Assembly (NCBI GenBank): GCA_964590495.1
Contig: CAZPWQ010000044.1
Location: 1-27,040 of the forward strand
Direction of reading: 5' to 3'
Source: CAZPWQ01 sp964590495
GTDB lineage: Bacteria > Bacteroidota > Rhodothermia > Balneolales > Balneolaceae
DNA length: 27,040 bases
Part shown: positions 7,473 through 15,449 of the stretch, piece after piece
Numbering within the stretch: position 1 is the stretch's first letter
Layout of the letters: every line of letters begins with the position of its first letter
Program-made: the position numbers and the translations under genes
The notes under the pieces: model-generated
Seen by the model: only the letters and a program-made list of their open reading frames with translations
Database searches by the model: none
Told to the model about the DNA's origin: nothing

Positions 7473-8192
7473 TTATTTACTTTTAAAGATAAAATCAGAG
7501 ACAGTACGAAGCAGTTCTTCGGTATCCGGCTGACCGGCAATTTTGACATTTTGATCCGTTTCCTTTTGTATAGCCTTGGCAGTAGTCGGACCGATGGCAA
7601 ATAGTGCGGGAAGTTCGCCGTTAAAACCTTCACCCTGCTTAAATCCCTCCACGGCGCTGGGACTATAAAAGAGGATTGCACTGATTGGTTCTTCGGGAAG
7701 GGAAACCGGTTTGATTATCGTCCGGTAAACCTCAAGCTCAATCACTTTAATATTATTATCGGTCAAACGGTCTGTAATCTCCTCCCTGCTTAAATTCCCA
7801 TGAAAATATAAAACGGAGTTGATCTTTCCTTCCTCTATAATCAACTCAGCTAAATGCCGACTATCCTGCATTCGCGGAATTTTTGCATCCAGACCGATTT
7901 CCTGAAGGGCATCCCTTGTTTTTGACCCGACAGCAAACAACCGGGTTTCAGGACGTACCTGCAATCCCGATTTCATCATTTCCCGAAGAGCCTTGACTCC
8001 ATTGGTGCTCGTAAAGACCCATTCGGCTTTGGGATTTTCATTGATAAACTTGAGTACCTCATCCCAGTATTCCGGAAATTCAAACTCCAGTGCCGGTTTG
8101 ATGACAGGTTCCAGGCCCAGTATCCGGGCATATTCGATCTGTTGTCCGGTAAGAGATCGTGTTATTACTATATTTCTTTTATCGTGGCGCAT
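7473..8192 (-). CDS. hemD: Uroporphyrinogen-III synthase
   Basis: HemD closes and inverts ring D of hydroxymethylbilane. The family is poorly conserved, so the call rests on fold features and position. The N-terminal strand is RNIVITRSL followed by a helix; the first domain contains EWVFTSTNGVKAL. The second half has VLYFHGNLSREEI, AILFYSPSAVEGF and PALFAIGPTTAKAI, all typical HemD segments. From the ATG at 8192 it has 239 residues. An in-frame GTG at 8225 would add 11 residues ahead of the usual N-terminal strand and was not chosen. It lies between hemC and hemE, in the order common for this operon. Confidence 0.93.
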   Translation of the reverse strand: MRHDKRNIVITRSLTGQQIEYARILGLEPVIKPALEFEFPEYWDEVLKFINENPKAEWVFTSTNGVKALREMMKSGLQVRPETRLFAVGSKTRDALQEIGLDAKIPRMQDSRHLAELIIEEGKINSVLYFHGNLSREEITDRLTDNNIKVIELEVYRTIIKPVSLPEEPISAILFYSPSAVEGFKQGEGFNGELPALFAIGPTTAKAIQKETDQNVKIAGQPDTEELLRTVSDFIFKSK

Positions 8193-8255
8193 GGATCGCG
8201 GATTACAATGATTAACTGATTTCACAGATGTCTGCCGGGCGGCTGCAATAATCTA

Positions 8256-9179
8256 TTATTGCGATTTCATTTCTTCTATAACTTTGATAGCTCCTTCATC
8301 CAAAAGTGCCTTTGCAGCTTTGTGGCCGAGATCTTCAGTATCGCTTACCGGTACTTTCTTCTCATAATCGTACCGGTCGGTTCCGTCGATAGTCAATGCC
8401 ACAGCTTTAAAATGCACCTGATCGTTTCGGATATAGGCATAAGCACCTACCGGAGCAGTGCATCCCGCCTCCATATCATGCAGAAAATCGCGCTCGATTG
8501 ATGTACAGAGCGCCGTTTCCTGATGGTTCAACAAACCAACAGCCTCCTCCATTTCAGTATCATCCTCCCTTATCATCACCGCCATGGCCCCCTGTGCCGC
8601 TGCCGGCACCATCCAGTCGAGGTATTCGCTTATATGATGACCCAGATTAATCCGAAGCAGACCTGCTGCAGCGAAAACAGCTCCATCCCAATCCTTGCTG
8701 TGTACCTTTTCCAGGCGCGTGTTAACATTTCCCCTGATATTGACAATAGAATGTTTTGGGTAACGGTTTAACCATTGAGCACGACGCCGGTTGCTGCCGG
8801 TAGCTATAATTGCCTCGTAATCGGGATCATTCAAAAAATCGGTCCCGCCGGAGCCTACCAGAGTATCACGCGGATCCGCCCGTTCCAGGATTGCCCAGAC
8901 TTTGAGAGGCAGAGGATTTTCAGTAGGCAGATCTTTAAAAGAATGAACTGCAATATCGATCTCATTGTTCAACTGTGCGTCGTCCAGTGCTTTTGTAAAG
9001 ACCCCCTTGCCACCCATTTCTGTCAGTGGTGTTGAAAGATCCAGATCCCCTTGTGACTTAACAAAAACAAGCTCGGTTTCATGACCGAGCTTTTGAAGTT
9101 GTTGAGCGACTTGTTGTGCCTGCCAGGTAGCCAGCTCACTATCGCGGGTGCCGATCCTAATTTTTAAAGAATCACTCAT
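8256..9179 (-). CDS. hemC: Hydroxymethylbilane synthase (porphobilinogen deaminase)
   Basis: HemC polymerises four porphobilinogens to hydroxymethylbilane. From the ATG at 9179 it has 307 residues, the normal size, starting MSDSLKIRIGTRDSELA. Key residues are the catalytic aspartate D83 in HSFKDLPTE, the arginine cluster R131-R133 and the dipyrromethane-cofactor cysteine C240 in EAGCTAPVGAYA. The frame continues upstream to 9263 inside hemA, but the conserved start is at 9179. Start and hemA stop overlap by eight bases in ATGAGTGA, which points to translational coupling between HemA and HemC. Confidence 0.97.
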   Translation of the reverse strand: MSDSLKIRIGTRDSELATWQAQQVAQQLQKLGHETELVFVKSQGDLDLSTPLTEMGGKGVFTKALDDAQLNNEIDIAVHSFKDLPTENPLPLKVWAILERADPRDTLVGSGGTDFLNDPDYEAIIATGSNRRRAQWLNRYPKHSIVNIRGNVNTRLEKVHSKDWDGAVFAAAGLLRINLGHHISEYLDWMVPAAAQGAMAVMIREDDTEMEEAVGLLNHQETALCTSIERDFLHDMEAGCTAPVGAYAYIRNDQVHFKAVALTIDGTDRYDYEKKVPVSDTEDLGHKAAKALLDEGAIKVIEEMKSQ

Positions 9180-10437
9180 CGGGTGCCCCGGTTTTGAGTT
9201 TAAACATATCATTGACGACTTTGGCCACTTCATCCGATTCATGGTGGTCGCGCAGGTGTTCAATCGAATAAGCAGCTATTTTATTCACAATCCGGCGGGT
9301 TAGATTCTCAACTTTATCTTTGTCAGAATCGGATATCTTATTCTTGAAAAATTCAAACTCTTCTTCACGGATAGAATCAAACTTATTGGTGAGTGCCTTT
9401 ATAGTAGGTACCACTTTCTGTTTGCTGAGCCAGTTCTGATAGTCAGTCAGTTCATCATCGATAATCTTTTTTACGAGCGGAACATTCTGCTCGCGCTTCC
9501 GGTAGGCTTCGTCGGTGACATCGGTCAGAAAGTCCATATTGGCAAGATCCACAAAATTCAGATCGCCGATTTCGGGAGCGATGTTACGCGGTACCGACAG
9601 ATCAACCAGTACCTTGAAACTGGGATTAAGGATCGACGGCTTCATATCATCCAGTGTAATGACCGGCTTTTTGGCACCGGTGGCAACAATGACCAGGTCT
9701 GCACCGGCTATCTCCTCGGGAAGTGCCTCCATATCGGCCACAGACAGATTAAACTTATTGGCAACAAATTCTGCACGATCACGCGTACGGTTAATCAGCG
9801 TCAGCTTTTTAGCACCAAGGCTCACCAGGTTTCGGCATGTAACCTTGCCTATTTTCCCGGTACCGACGAGAAGAATGTTTTTATCCTTCAGGCTGTCAAA
9901 TGTTTTAATAGCGAACTTAACGGCAGCATACGCTGTCGTAGCCGCTCCCTCTCCCAATGACGTTTCGGTCCGGGATCGTTTATGAGCCCGAAAAACATGC
10001 TGCATCAGCCGGTGTAACTCACCCGATACCGCATCCTTTTCGCCGGCCAGTTCATAACCCTCTTTGACCTGCCTGACAATCTGTACATCGCCGAGAATCT
10101 GGGAATCGAGACCAACGGCCACCCGGAACAGGTGATCGACAGCCTGAAAACCTATCTTTTCGAAACCATAGGTATGGAATTCATCCAGGGAGGCATTGGA
10201 GTAAGCAACCAGCAATCGGATTAGCTCCTGGGGTGTGGCATCCTGTGCAAAAATCTCTGTGCGGTTACACGTCGAAACCACAAAAAGGCTGTGGAGACCT
10301 TCCCGCAACGCGCCGTCAATCAGTTCGTTTTTTTGAGTGTCATTTAAGCTGAAACGCTCGCGTACATCAATTGTAGCCTCCCAGTGGTTGACACCCACCA
10401 CACTAAAATCATTTATTTGCGGTTGTTCCAACGGCAT
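9172..10437 (-). CDS. hemA: Glutamyl-tRNA reductase
   Basis: HemA reduces glutamyl-tRNA(Glu) with NADPH to glutamate-1-semialdehyde, the committed step of the C5 pathway and usually the main control point. The 421-residue protein has the catalytic cysteine C57 in VVSTCNRTEIF, the N-terminal GVNHWEATIDVRERF, the NADPH-binding ILLVGTGKIGKVTCRNL (about 189-205) followed by LINRT, and a C-terminal dimerisation helix region. Together with hemL it rules out the ALA-synthase route. The ATG lies three bases after the hemH stop. No heme-regulatory CP motif was noticed near the N-terminus. Confidence 0.97.
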   Translation of the reverse strand: MPLEQPQINDFSVVGVNHWEATIDVRERFSLNDTQKNELIDGALREGLHSLFVVSTCNRTEIFAQDATPQELIRLLVAYSNASLDEFHTYGFEKIGFQAVDHLFRVAVGLDSQILGDVQIVRQVKEGYELAGEKDAVSGELHRLMQHVFRAHKRSRTETSLGEGAATTAYAAVKFAIKTFDSLKDKNILLVGTGKIGKVTCRNLVSLGAKKLTLINRTRDRAEFVANKFNLSVADMEALPEEIAGADLVIVATGAKKPVITLDDMKPSILNPSFKVLVDLSVPRNIAPEIGDLNFVDLANMDFLTDVTDEAYRKREQNVPLVKKIIDDELTDYQNWLSKQKVVPTIKALTNKFDSIREEEFEFFKNKISDSDKDKVENLTRRIVNKIAAYSIEHLRDHHESDEVAKVVNDMFKLKTGAPDE

Positions 10438-10440
10438 AAA

Positions 10441-11556
10441 TCAGACTGTCGCGTTTTTCGGTTTCTGTTCCTGCGGAACTGCTATTTCATGGCCAATTTT
10501 TTTCAATACCTCGTCAGCCAACGCCTGTATGTAACTGGGGTGGTCGTTTATTCCCGGCATAACTGCGATATTTTCAAATTCATATCCTGCTTCTTTCAGA
10601 TCCTCTTTGAGCTCGATATTCAATTCATACAGGGTCTCAATATGATCTGTCACAAAAGCGATCGGAATCATCAGAAAATTTTTGATACCGTACTGCAGAT
10701 GACGTTCAACAAGATCAGCGGTATTGGGCTGCGTCCATTTCTGCGGCCCCACTTTTGACTGAAAACCGAGCCAGTATTCTTCGTTCCGCCCCCTCAAATC
10801 CATGATCGCCTCCATCGTTTCCTTTATCTCAATCGTATACGGGTCTCCGCTTTTCACTTCCAGCATGGGCGTACCGTGTGCGCTGAAAATAAGATGAGTT
10901 TTCTTTCGTGTTTCTTCATCCATCTCATCCAGGGCCTGATCGATGCGGTCATTCACCGCTTTCAGATAATCGGGATTCCGGTGATAGTTCTTGACGTGAA
11001 ATTCTTTCCAGGGGGTTTTACGGCCGAATTTACCATCCCGCCTGGTCTCCCAGTCGCGATAACTGCTGCCGGTTGTCGTCCATGAAAACTGTGGGTATAA
11101 TGGAACCATTACTGTATGAGTGATACCGTCTTCAATCATATCTTCCATCGTTGTTTCAGCAGAAGGAAGCCAGTAACGCATGCAGGTATATACCTTCACG
11201 AACCGGTCCGGCAATATTTCTTTCAACCGTTTTTCAAGCCCCCGCCGCTGATTTTCTGTCAAACTGTTGATAGGGGAACAGCAGGTTGAAACAACACTGT
11301 TCTTGCGATTCAGGCAGTGCTTGTTTCCCATGCACCCCCTGGAACAGCCGTTTATTTTCTCATAATCCTCCTGTACGCCGGGAGCCCGGAACTTCGAGAT
11401 AACATTCGCAAAAAAATCCTGAAACTTACCTCCCCCCATTTTGATGATATCTTCATCCCGGAAAAGATTATAGAGAAAAGGCCGGACTGCATATTCGCCG
11501 GTCGGCCCTCCAAGATTCATTAGAACTACACCAATGCGTTTCTGGTCTGCTGACAT
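10441..11556 (-). CDS. hemH: Ferrochelatase with an internal cysteine-rich insertion
   Basis: HemH inserts Fe2+ into protoporphyrin IX. The family is clear from VVLMNLGGP (10-18), the VYTCMRYWLPS strand (122-132), VPLYPQFSWTTTGSS, the metal-site histidine in FSAHGTP and FVTDHIETLYELNIE near the C-terminus. At residues 70-93 the usual Y-x-x-I-G-G-G-S-P-I loop is interrupted by about 23 residues with cysteines C71, C75, C81, C92 and C93, after which SPINSLTENQ resumes. A class of bacterial ferrochelatases, described for Myxococcus xanthus, binds a [2Fe-2S] cluster through four cysteines in such an internal segment. The same use here is inference. This is the first gene of the heme operon. Confidence 0.96.
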   Translation of the reverse strand: MSADQKRIGVVLMNLGGPTGEYAVRPFLYNLFRDEDIIKMGGGKFQDFFANVISKFRAPGVQEDYEKINGCSRGCMGNKHCLNRKNSVVSTCCSPINSLTENQRRGLEKRLKEILPDRFVKVYTCMRYWLPSAETTMEDMIEDGITHTVMVPLYPQFSWTTTGSSYRDWETRRDGKFGRKTPWKEFHVKNYHRNPDYLKAVNDRIDQALDEMDEETRKKTHLIFSAHGTPMLEVKSGDPYTIEIKETMEAIMDLRGRNEEYWLGFQSKVGPQKWTQPNTADLVERHLQYGIKNFLMIPIAFVTDHIETLYELNIELKEDLKEAGYEFENIAVMPGINDHPSYIQALADEVLKKIGHEIAVPQEQKPKNATV

Positions 11557-11572
11557 TTAAATACTTCTTTTC

Positions 11573-11589
11573 ACGCCGTTTTACGGCGT
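11573..11589. promoter_or_regulatory. Inverted repeat upstream of hemH
   Basis: ACGCCGT-TTT-ACGGCGT forms a perfect 7-bp dyad ending 17 bases before the hemH start codon, in the 187-base spacer between the histidine kinase gene and the heme operon. No T-run follows on the minus strand, so it is not an obvious terminator for the kinase gene. It could be an operator or mRNA leader hairpin for the heme operon; the assignment is speculative. Confidence 0.35.
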
Positions 11590-11743
11590 ATATTTATTTT
11601 CTATATATAGATATTTTGAAATAGAACCTACCTAATCACCATCCTAAATAAACCCATTCTTTGTGAAGGTAATTTGAAGAAATGCCTTTGCAGTTTATTT
11701 AGATTGAGTCTAGAATGTGTTGCAGGAGCACGTGCCAAAATAA

Positions 11744-13138
11744 TCACGCCGCGGGCAGGGTAAACCAGAATGTGGTACCTTTTCCAACTTCACTCTCTAT
11801 CTCGATATTTACATTATGGGCATTCAGAATACTCTTTACAACCGCCAGACCGAGACCCGTACCTCCTTTATCGCGCGATCGTGCTTTGTCGGTGCGGTAA
11901 AAGCGGTCAAATAATCTGTCCAGGTGTTCATCTGAAATACCTATTCCGGTATCCTCCACCTCAATCGTTACCCACTCCTCATCCCGGGAATAGTGCAAAC
12001 TCACATAACCGCTATTTGTGTATTTGAATGCATTGGATATCAGGTTATCGAGAACCTGTTCAATTTTTCCGGGATCTCCGACAACTTTACAGGAATGCGT
12101 ATCCACTTCCAGATCGATTCCCTTCTCTTCTGCTTTGTCGCTGTACCATTCCTGTATATGCCTGGAGACCATCGCCATATCAAATTCCTGCGACTCAATA
12201 AAATTTTTATCGGAGTCATAACGCTGCAGCGCCAGGAGATCTTTAAAAAGACGGCTTATCCGCTCAGTTTGTTTTTTTGCGGACCGCAAATACTTTTTCT
12301 TTTTATCATCCGGGAGGTTCTCCAATTCCAACATCTCCAAAGCACTTGAAATAGTATGCAATGGATTTCGTATTTCATGGGTGATATCCCCGAACAGCTG
12401 ACGCTGTTTTTCAGCAAGCTGTTTAATTTGTCTTGTATCCTCCCGCAGTTTAAAAGCCATCCGGTTCAGAGACTTCGCCAGCGTCCCGAATTCATCACTG
12501 CGCTTTAAATCTATCTTTTTGTCAACATCACCGTCGGCAATTTCGCGTGCGGCATTTTTAATCTGTGTAATCGGCTTCGTCAAATAACGGGCAATCCAAA
12601 TGCTGACGATAACCACCAGTCCGATTGATATAAACATGCCGTAATAGATAATCCATCGTATCGTCTTGATAGGAGCATAAATCTCATCTTTGAACTGGCG
12701 GGCCTGCAGATATTGTACCCTATTGCCGGAATTCTGCAAATGAATGTAGCCTGTCAACACTTCCGACTCCGGCTCCTCTGGTATCAGCGGGATGTTATCC
12801 CTGGCATCCAGGCTGATCATTAAATCATCATTCAGCATTCCGGAAAAATAAACCGTATCACTCTCTGCATATGATGTAATAAGTTTACCGGTGGAATCAT
12901 ACGCCGCCAGCTGATAGCCGGATGTCGCGGCTATGTCGCGAAAATGGTCGGTAAATTCTTCGTTTTGAACAAGATTCTGGATGGTCACTGCCAGCCACTG
13001 CGTATCCTGTGTCATTTCACGCTTCCCCTCTTCAAGCAGGTAATCCCGGATAAAGAGAATCGAATAACTGCTGATGGCGGTAATCCCGAAAATCAGCAAC
13101 AAAATAAATGTCCACGCCAGTTTCGACCGGATACTCAT
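11744..13138 (-). CDS. Membrane sensor histidine kinase (HAMP, HisKA, HATPase_c)
   Basis: The 464-residue protein has two membrane helices (about 8-30 and 162-185) enclosing a periplasmic sensor domain of about 130 residues that I cannot assign to a ligand. A HAMP linker follows (about 187-240, with P189). The HisKA box has the phospho-acceptor H254 in FGDITHEIRNPLHTIS. The ATPase domain shows the N box DNLISNAFKYT (364-374), G1 DTGIGI (396-401), the F box around RLFDRFYRTDKA and G2 GGTGLGLAVV (425-434). It is four bases downstream of the response-regulator gene and surely works with it. It lies directly upstream of the heme operon on the same strand, so a link to heme or redox control is possible but not shown. 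Confidence 0.95.
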   Translation of the reverse strand: MSIRSKLAWTFILLLIFGITAISSYSILFIRDYLLEEGKREMTQDTQWLAVTIQNLVQNEEFTDHFRDIAATSGYQLAAYDSTGKLITSYAESDTVYFSGMLNDDLMISLDARDNIPLIPEEPESEVLTGYIHLQNSGNRVQYLQARQFKDEIYAPIKTIRWIIYYGMFISIGLVVIVSIWIARYLTKPITQIKNAAREIADGDVDKKIDLKRSDEFGTLAKSLNRMAFKLREDTRQIKQLAEKQRQLFGDITHEIRNPLHTISSALEMLELENLPDDKKKKYLRSAKKQTERISRLFKDLLALQRYDSDKNFIESQEFDMAMVSRHIQEWYSDKAEEKGIDLEVDTHSCKVVGDPGKIEQVLDNLISNAFKYTNSGYVSLHYSRDEEWVTIEVEDTGIGISDEHLDRLFDRFYRTDKARSRDKGGTGLGLAVVKSILNAHNVNIEIESEVGKGTTFWFTLPAA

Positions 13139-13142
13139 AAAT

Positions 13143-13844
13143 TTATACTTTTACGATCTCACGGTTCATACCGTATCCTATTCCCCGATATGTTTTGATA
13201 ATTCTTCCGGCATCACCCATCTTCAGCCGGAGATTTTTCACATGTACATCTACCGTCCGGTCAAATACGAAGTGATCTTCTTCCGTTATATGTTCCAGAA
13301 TTTCCTGCCGGGTATAAACCCGTTTCGGATTCTTAAAAAAAAGTTCAATCAGTGTGTATTCGGTTGAGGTAAGATCGATCTTCTGATCATTTACATACAA
13401 CGCCTTGGCATCGATATCCAGATAGGCATCGCCATATTGAAGCCAGTTCGCTTTTTGAGGATTTTGGCGGCGCAACAGTGTCTCCACATGAGCTTTTACC
13501 AGATTCAGGCTGGCCGGTTTCGGTATATAGTCATCAGCTCCAAGCTCGAGACCCTCAATTTCGTCCTTCTCTTCGTCTTTTGCCGTCAGAAATATTACAG
13601 GAATATCACCGAGTACCGGGTGCTTTCGAATACGTCTGCAGATCTCCTTGCCATCCACATTCGGAACCATTATATCCAGTATAGCCAGGTGAATTTTACT
13701 GGCATGCTCCTCAATAAGTTCAAGCGCCCGGTTTCCTTCATGAGCGACTAAAACATCATAATCGTTCATCTCCAGAAAATTTGCCAGCATTTCTGCCGGT
13801 TCCTCTTCATCTTCAACTAAAAGTATTGTGTGTGTGGGTTTCAC
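13143..13844 (-). CDS. OmpR/PhoB-family response regulator
   Basis: The 233-residue protein has a receiver domain (about 6-120) with the acidic pair E11/D12, phosphorylated D57 in LAILDIMVPNVDG, T88 in FLTAKDE and K109 in YIPKP. A winged-helix DNA-binding domain follows (about 135-230), recognisable from LTSTEYTLIELFFKNPKRVYTR (split: LTSTEYTLIE then the turn), the recognition helix FDRTVDVHVKNLRLKMG and the terminal IKTYRGIGYGM hairpin. It is the first gene of the pair with the kinase. The 679-base spacer upstream separates it from the divergent SDR gene and should hold its promoter. Target genes are unknown; the heme operon downstream is one candidate. Confidence 0.95.
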   Translation of the reverse strand: MKPTHTILLVEDEEEPAEMLANFLEMNDYDVLVAHEGNRALELIEEHASKIHLAILDIMVPNVDGKEICRRIRKHPVLGDIPVIFLTAKDEEKDEIEGLELGADDYIPKPASLNLVKAHVETLLRRQNPQKANWLQYGDAYLDIDAKALYVNDQKIDLTSTEYTLIELFFKNPKRVYTRQEILEHITEEDHFVFDRTVDVHVKNLRLKMGDAGRIIKTYRGIGYGMNREIVKV

Positions 13845-14078
13845 AATAAATTGTGGTTAGATTTGAAAAGTAAGCTTACGGCGCCTCTGCACCGGAATGT
13901 GAAGTGACTCTGACACTCCGCTGAGAAAATCGCAGCAATCCGCTGTATCGATAGTTACTTCTTCTGCAAAAACTTCCTTTCCATGTTATTGAAATATCTT
14001 CCTCATTTCAGCTTAAAATAGGAAACTTTGCAGAGTATCTGAACCAATCATGTATAAATAGCCATGATAGCTGCAAAA

Positions 14079-14102
14079 GGTTCAAGCGTGGACGCTTGAA
14101 CC
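14079..14102. repeat. Perfect 11-bp-stem hairpin
   Basis: GGTTCAAGCGT-GG-ACGCTTGAACC is a perfect inverted repeat with only two bases between the arms. It is not followed by a T-run on either strand, so it is not a standard terminator. It is probably another dispersed REP-type element, although no second copy lies in this window. Confidence 0.6.
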
Positions 14103-14129
14103 AGCCATGGGATGGCACTCCCTGCAGCC

Positions 14130-14318
14130 GACCCACCCTCTACTACACCAAGGTTTCGTAGAGCGGGCCAACCCCTCCCTATTTCACTGAAACCCACAGT
14201 GAAACAAGGAGGGGCTTTGAAATTGCTGAAACCTTCGAAATAGTCCCTCCTTCCTTGTCCCGTGGGTTTGCGGGATAGGGCGTGACCGCCTGCCGGCGAG
14301 TAAGGAGCCGGAGGATGG
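14130..14318 (-). repeat. Dispersed ~140-bp element, copy B
   Basis: This stretch matches the reverse complement of 26737-26875. Shared blocks include GACCCACC, CCAACCCCTCCCTATT, a long block around CACTGAAACCCACAGTG, GGGGCTTTGAAATTGCTGAA, TTGTCCCGTGGGTTT and TAAGGAGCCGGAGGATGG. Copy B carries two insertions relative to the other copy: about 30 bases at 14138-14167, holding the dyad CTCTAC/GTAGAG, and about 21 bases at 14280-14300. No transposase is present, so a non-autonomous or REP-like family is likely. Confidence 0.8.
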
Positions 14319-14523
14319 GTCGGAAAAGCGGATAATTCTGTCGAACCCGCCTGACTGTGACCACGCCAGCTGTCGGAGAGCCTACGAGCCCTTCCAAAAT
14401 ACCAACAAAATATTCCTTGTCATGCTGATTCTGTTTCACCATCTTTGACAACATAATTGTAAATCAGGGGCCGCGTGGGACCTGCATCATCAACATTGAT
14501 GCACTTATTTAAGTTAGCCAGCC

Positions 14524-15318
14524 ATGTCATTTCAAAATAAAGTCATTTGGATAACCGGAGCATCATCAGGTATCGGTGAAGCGCTCGCATATGCATTGAA
14601 CCAACGGGGAGCGAGACTTATCCTTTCATCGCGCAGAAAAGAAGCACTGGAACGGGTAAAAGAAAACTGCCGGCAGAATACTTCCCCCGTACATATTGTA
14701 CCGCTTGACCTGGAAGAAACCGCTTCACTTCCGGAAAAAGCGGCAACCGCTTTAAATATATATGGCCATATCGATTACCTGTTTAACAACGGAGGGATAA
14801 GTCAGCGTTCTGAGGCCTCAGAAACCCGTTTGGAGGTTTTACGAAAAGTTATGGAGATTAATTTTTTTGGTGCGGTAACTCTTACAAAAGCTGTTTTGCC
14901 ATCTATGATTGAACGGCAATCGGGGCATATCGTAGTGACCAGCAGTGTTATGGGTAAATTCGGGACACGTTTAAGATCTTCGTATGCTGCCTCAAAACAT
15001 GCACTCCACGGGTATTTTGACTGTCTTCGCCAGGAAATTTACGAAGAGGGTATTGACGTGACACTCGTCTGCCCCGGTTTCATAAAAACTGATGTTACCA
15101 TTAATATGCTTGAAGGTGACGGCAGTAAACATGGCATGATGGGGGAAGGCCAGAAAAGCGGCATGTCTGCTGATGAGTTTGCGGAAAAGCTGCTTCCTAA
15201 AATTGAAAAACGAAAGCAGGAAATATATATCGGTGGAAAAGAGATCCTGGGCGTATATATAAAACGTTGTCTGCCCACCCTCTTCTATAAACTGCTGCGA
15301 AAAGTGGAAGTAACCTGA
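14524..15318 (+). CDS. Short-chain dehydrogenase/reductase (SDR), DHRS7-like
   Basis: The 264-residue protein is a classical SDR. The cofactor-binding TGASSGIG is at 11-18, followed by SSRRKEAL after the second strand, whose arginines favour NADP(H). D62 lies in PLDLEE and NNGG at 88-91. The catalytic set is N113, S141 in VTSSVMGKFG, Y154 and K158 in YAASK. PGFIKTD (184-190) is the usual post-catalytic turn. The C-terminal part (about 230-260), with VYIKRCLPTLFYKLLRKV, resembles the hydrophobic tail of DHRS7-type enzymes and may associate with the membrane. The substrate is unknown. It is a single gene, followed by a repeat and by the DUF58 gene on the other strand. Confidence 0.93.
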   Translation: MSFQNKVIWITGASSGIGEALAYALNQRGARLILSSRRKEALERVKENCRQNTSPVHIVPLDLEETASLPEKAATALNIYGHIDYLFNNGGISQRSEASETRLEVLRKVMEINFFGAVTLTKAVLPSMIERQSGHIVVTSSVMGKFGTRLRSSYAASKHALHGYFDCLRQEIYEEGIDVTLVCPGFIKTDVTINMLEGDGSKHGMMGEGQKSGMSADEFAEKLLPKIEKRKQEIYIGGKEILGVYIKRCLPTLFYKLLRKVEVT

Positions 15319-15359
15319 ACGGCCATACATGCCGAATAACTACTCCCAAAAAGCAATTG

Positions 15360-15431
15360 CACAGAGAACCACAGAGTTGACGCACAAAGTACCCTCTGTG
15401 AAACTCTGCGCTCCTTTGTGCAGCTCTGTGA
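15360..15431. repeat. CTTTGTG/CTCTGTG-type repeat, copy 1
   Basis: An imperfect hairpin is formed by CACAGAG (15360-15366) with CTCTGTG (15424-15430) and by GCACAAAG with CTTTGTGC inside it. The right arm (from about 15391) is a diverged direct copy of 17766-17808. It lies in the convergent spacer between the SDR and DUF58 genes and could help end transcription from both sides, although no T-run is present. Confidence 0.7.
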
Positions 15432-15449
15432 AATAGCCCGAGAGCAGCG

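Larger units (their letters stand above)
13845..14523. other. Divergent gene-free spacer with structured repeats
   Basis: This 679-base spacer lies between the response regulator (minus) and the SDR gene (plus). It contains a perfect hairpin (14079-14102), a copy of the ~140-bp dispersed element (14130-14318) and the dyad TGCATCA-N7-TGATGCA (14483-14503), which ends 20 bases before the SDR start and could be an operator. No credible gene was seen; a minus-strand frame at 14179-14454 is made mostly of the repeat. Confidence 0.6.

Noticed and set aside
9180..9263. Longer hemC start at 9263
   Set aside because: The added residues are an out-of-frame reading of the hemA 3' end; the conserved HemC start is at 9179.
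11573..11589. Terminator after the histidine kinase gene
   Set aside because: The dyad is not followed by T residues on the minus strand; the T-rich side is on the plus strand, where no gene ends.
14179..14454. Minus-strand 91-residue frame as a gene
   Set aside because: It is composed mostly of the dispersed ~140-bp element and its insertions, has no family resemblance and would share sequence with another non-coding copy at 26737-26875.
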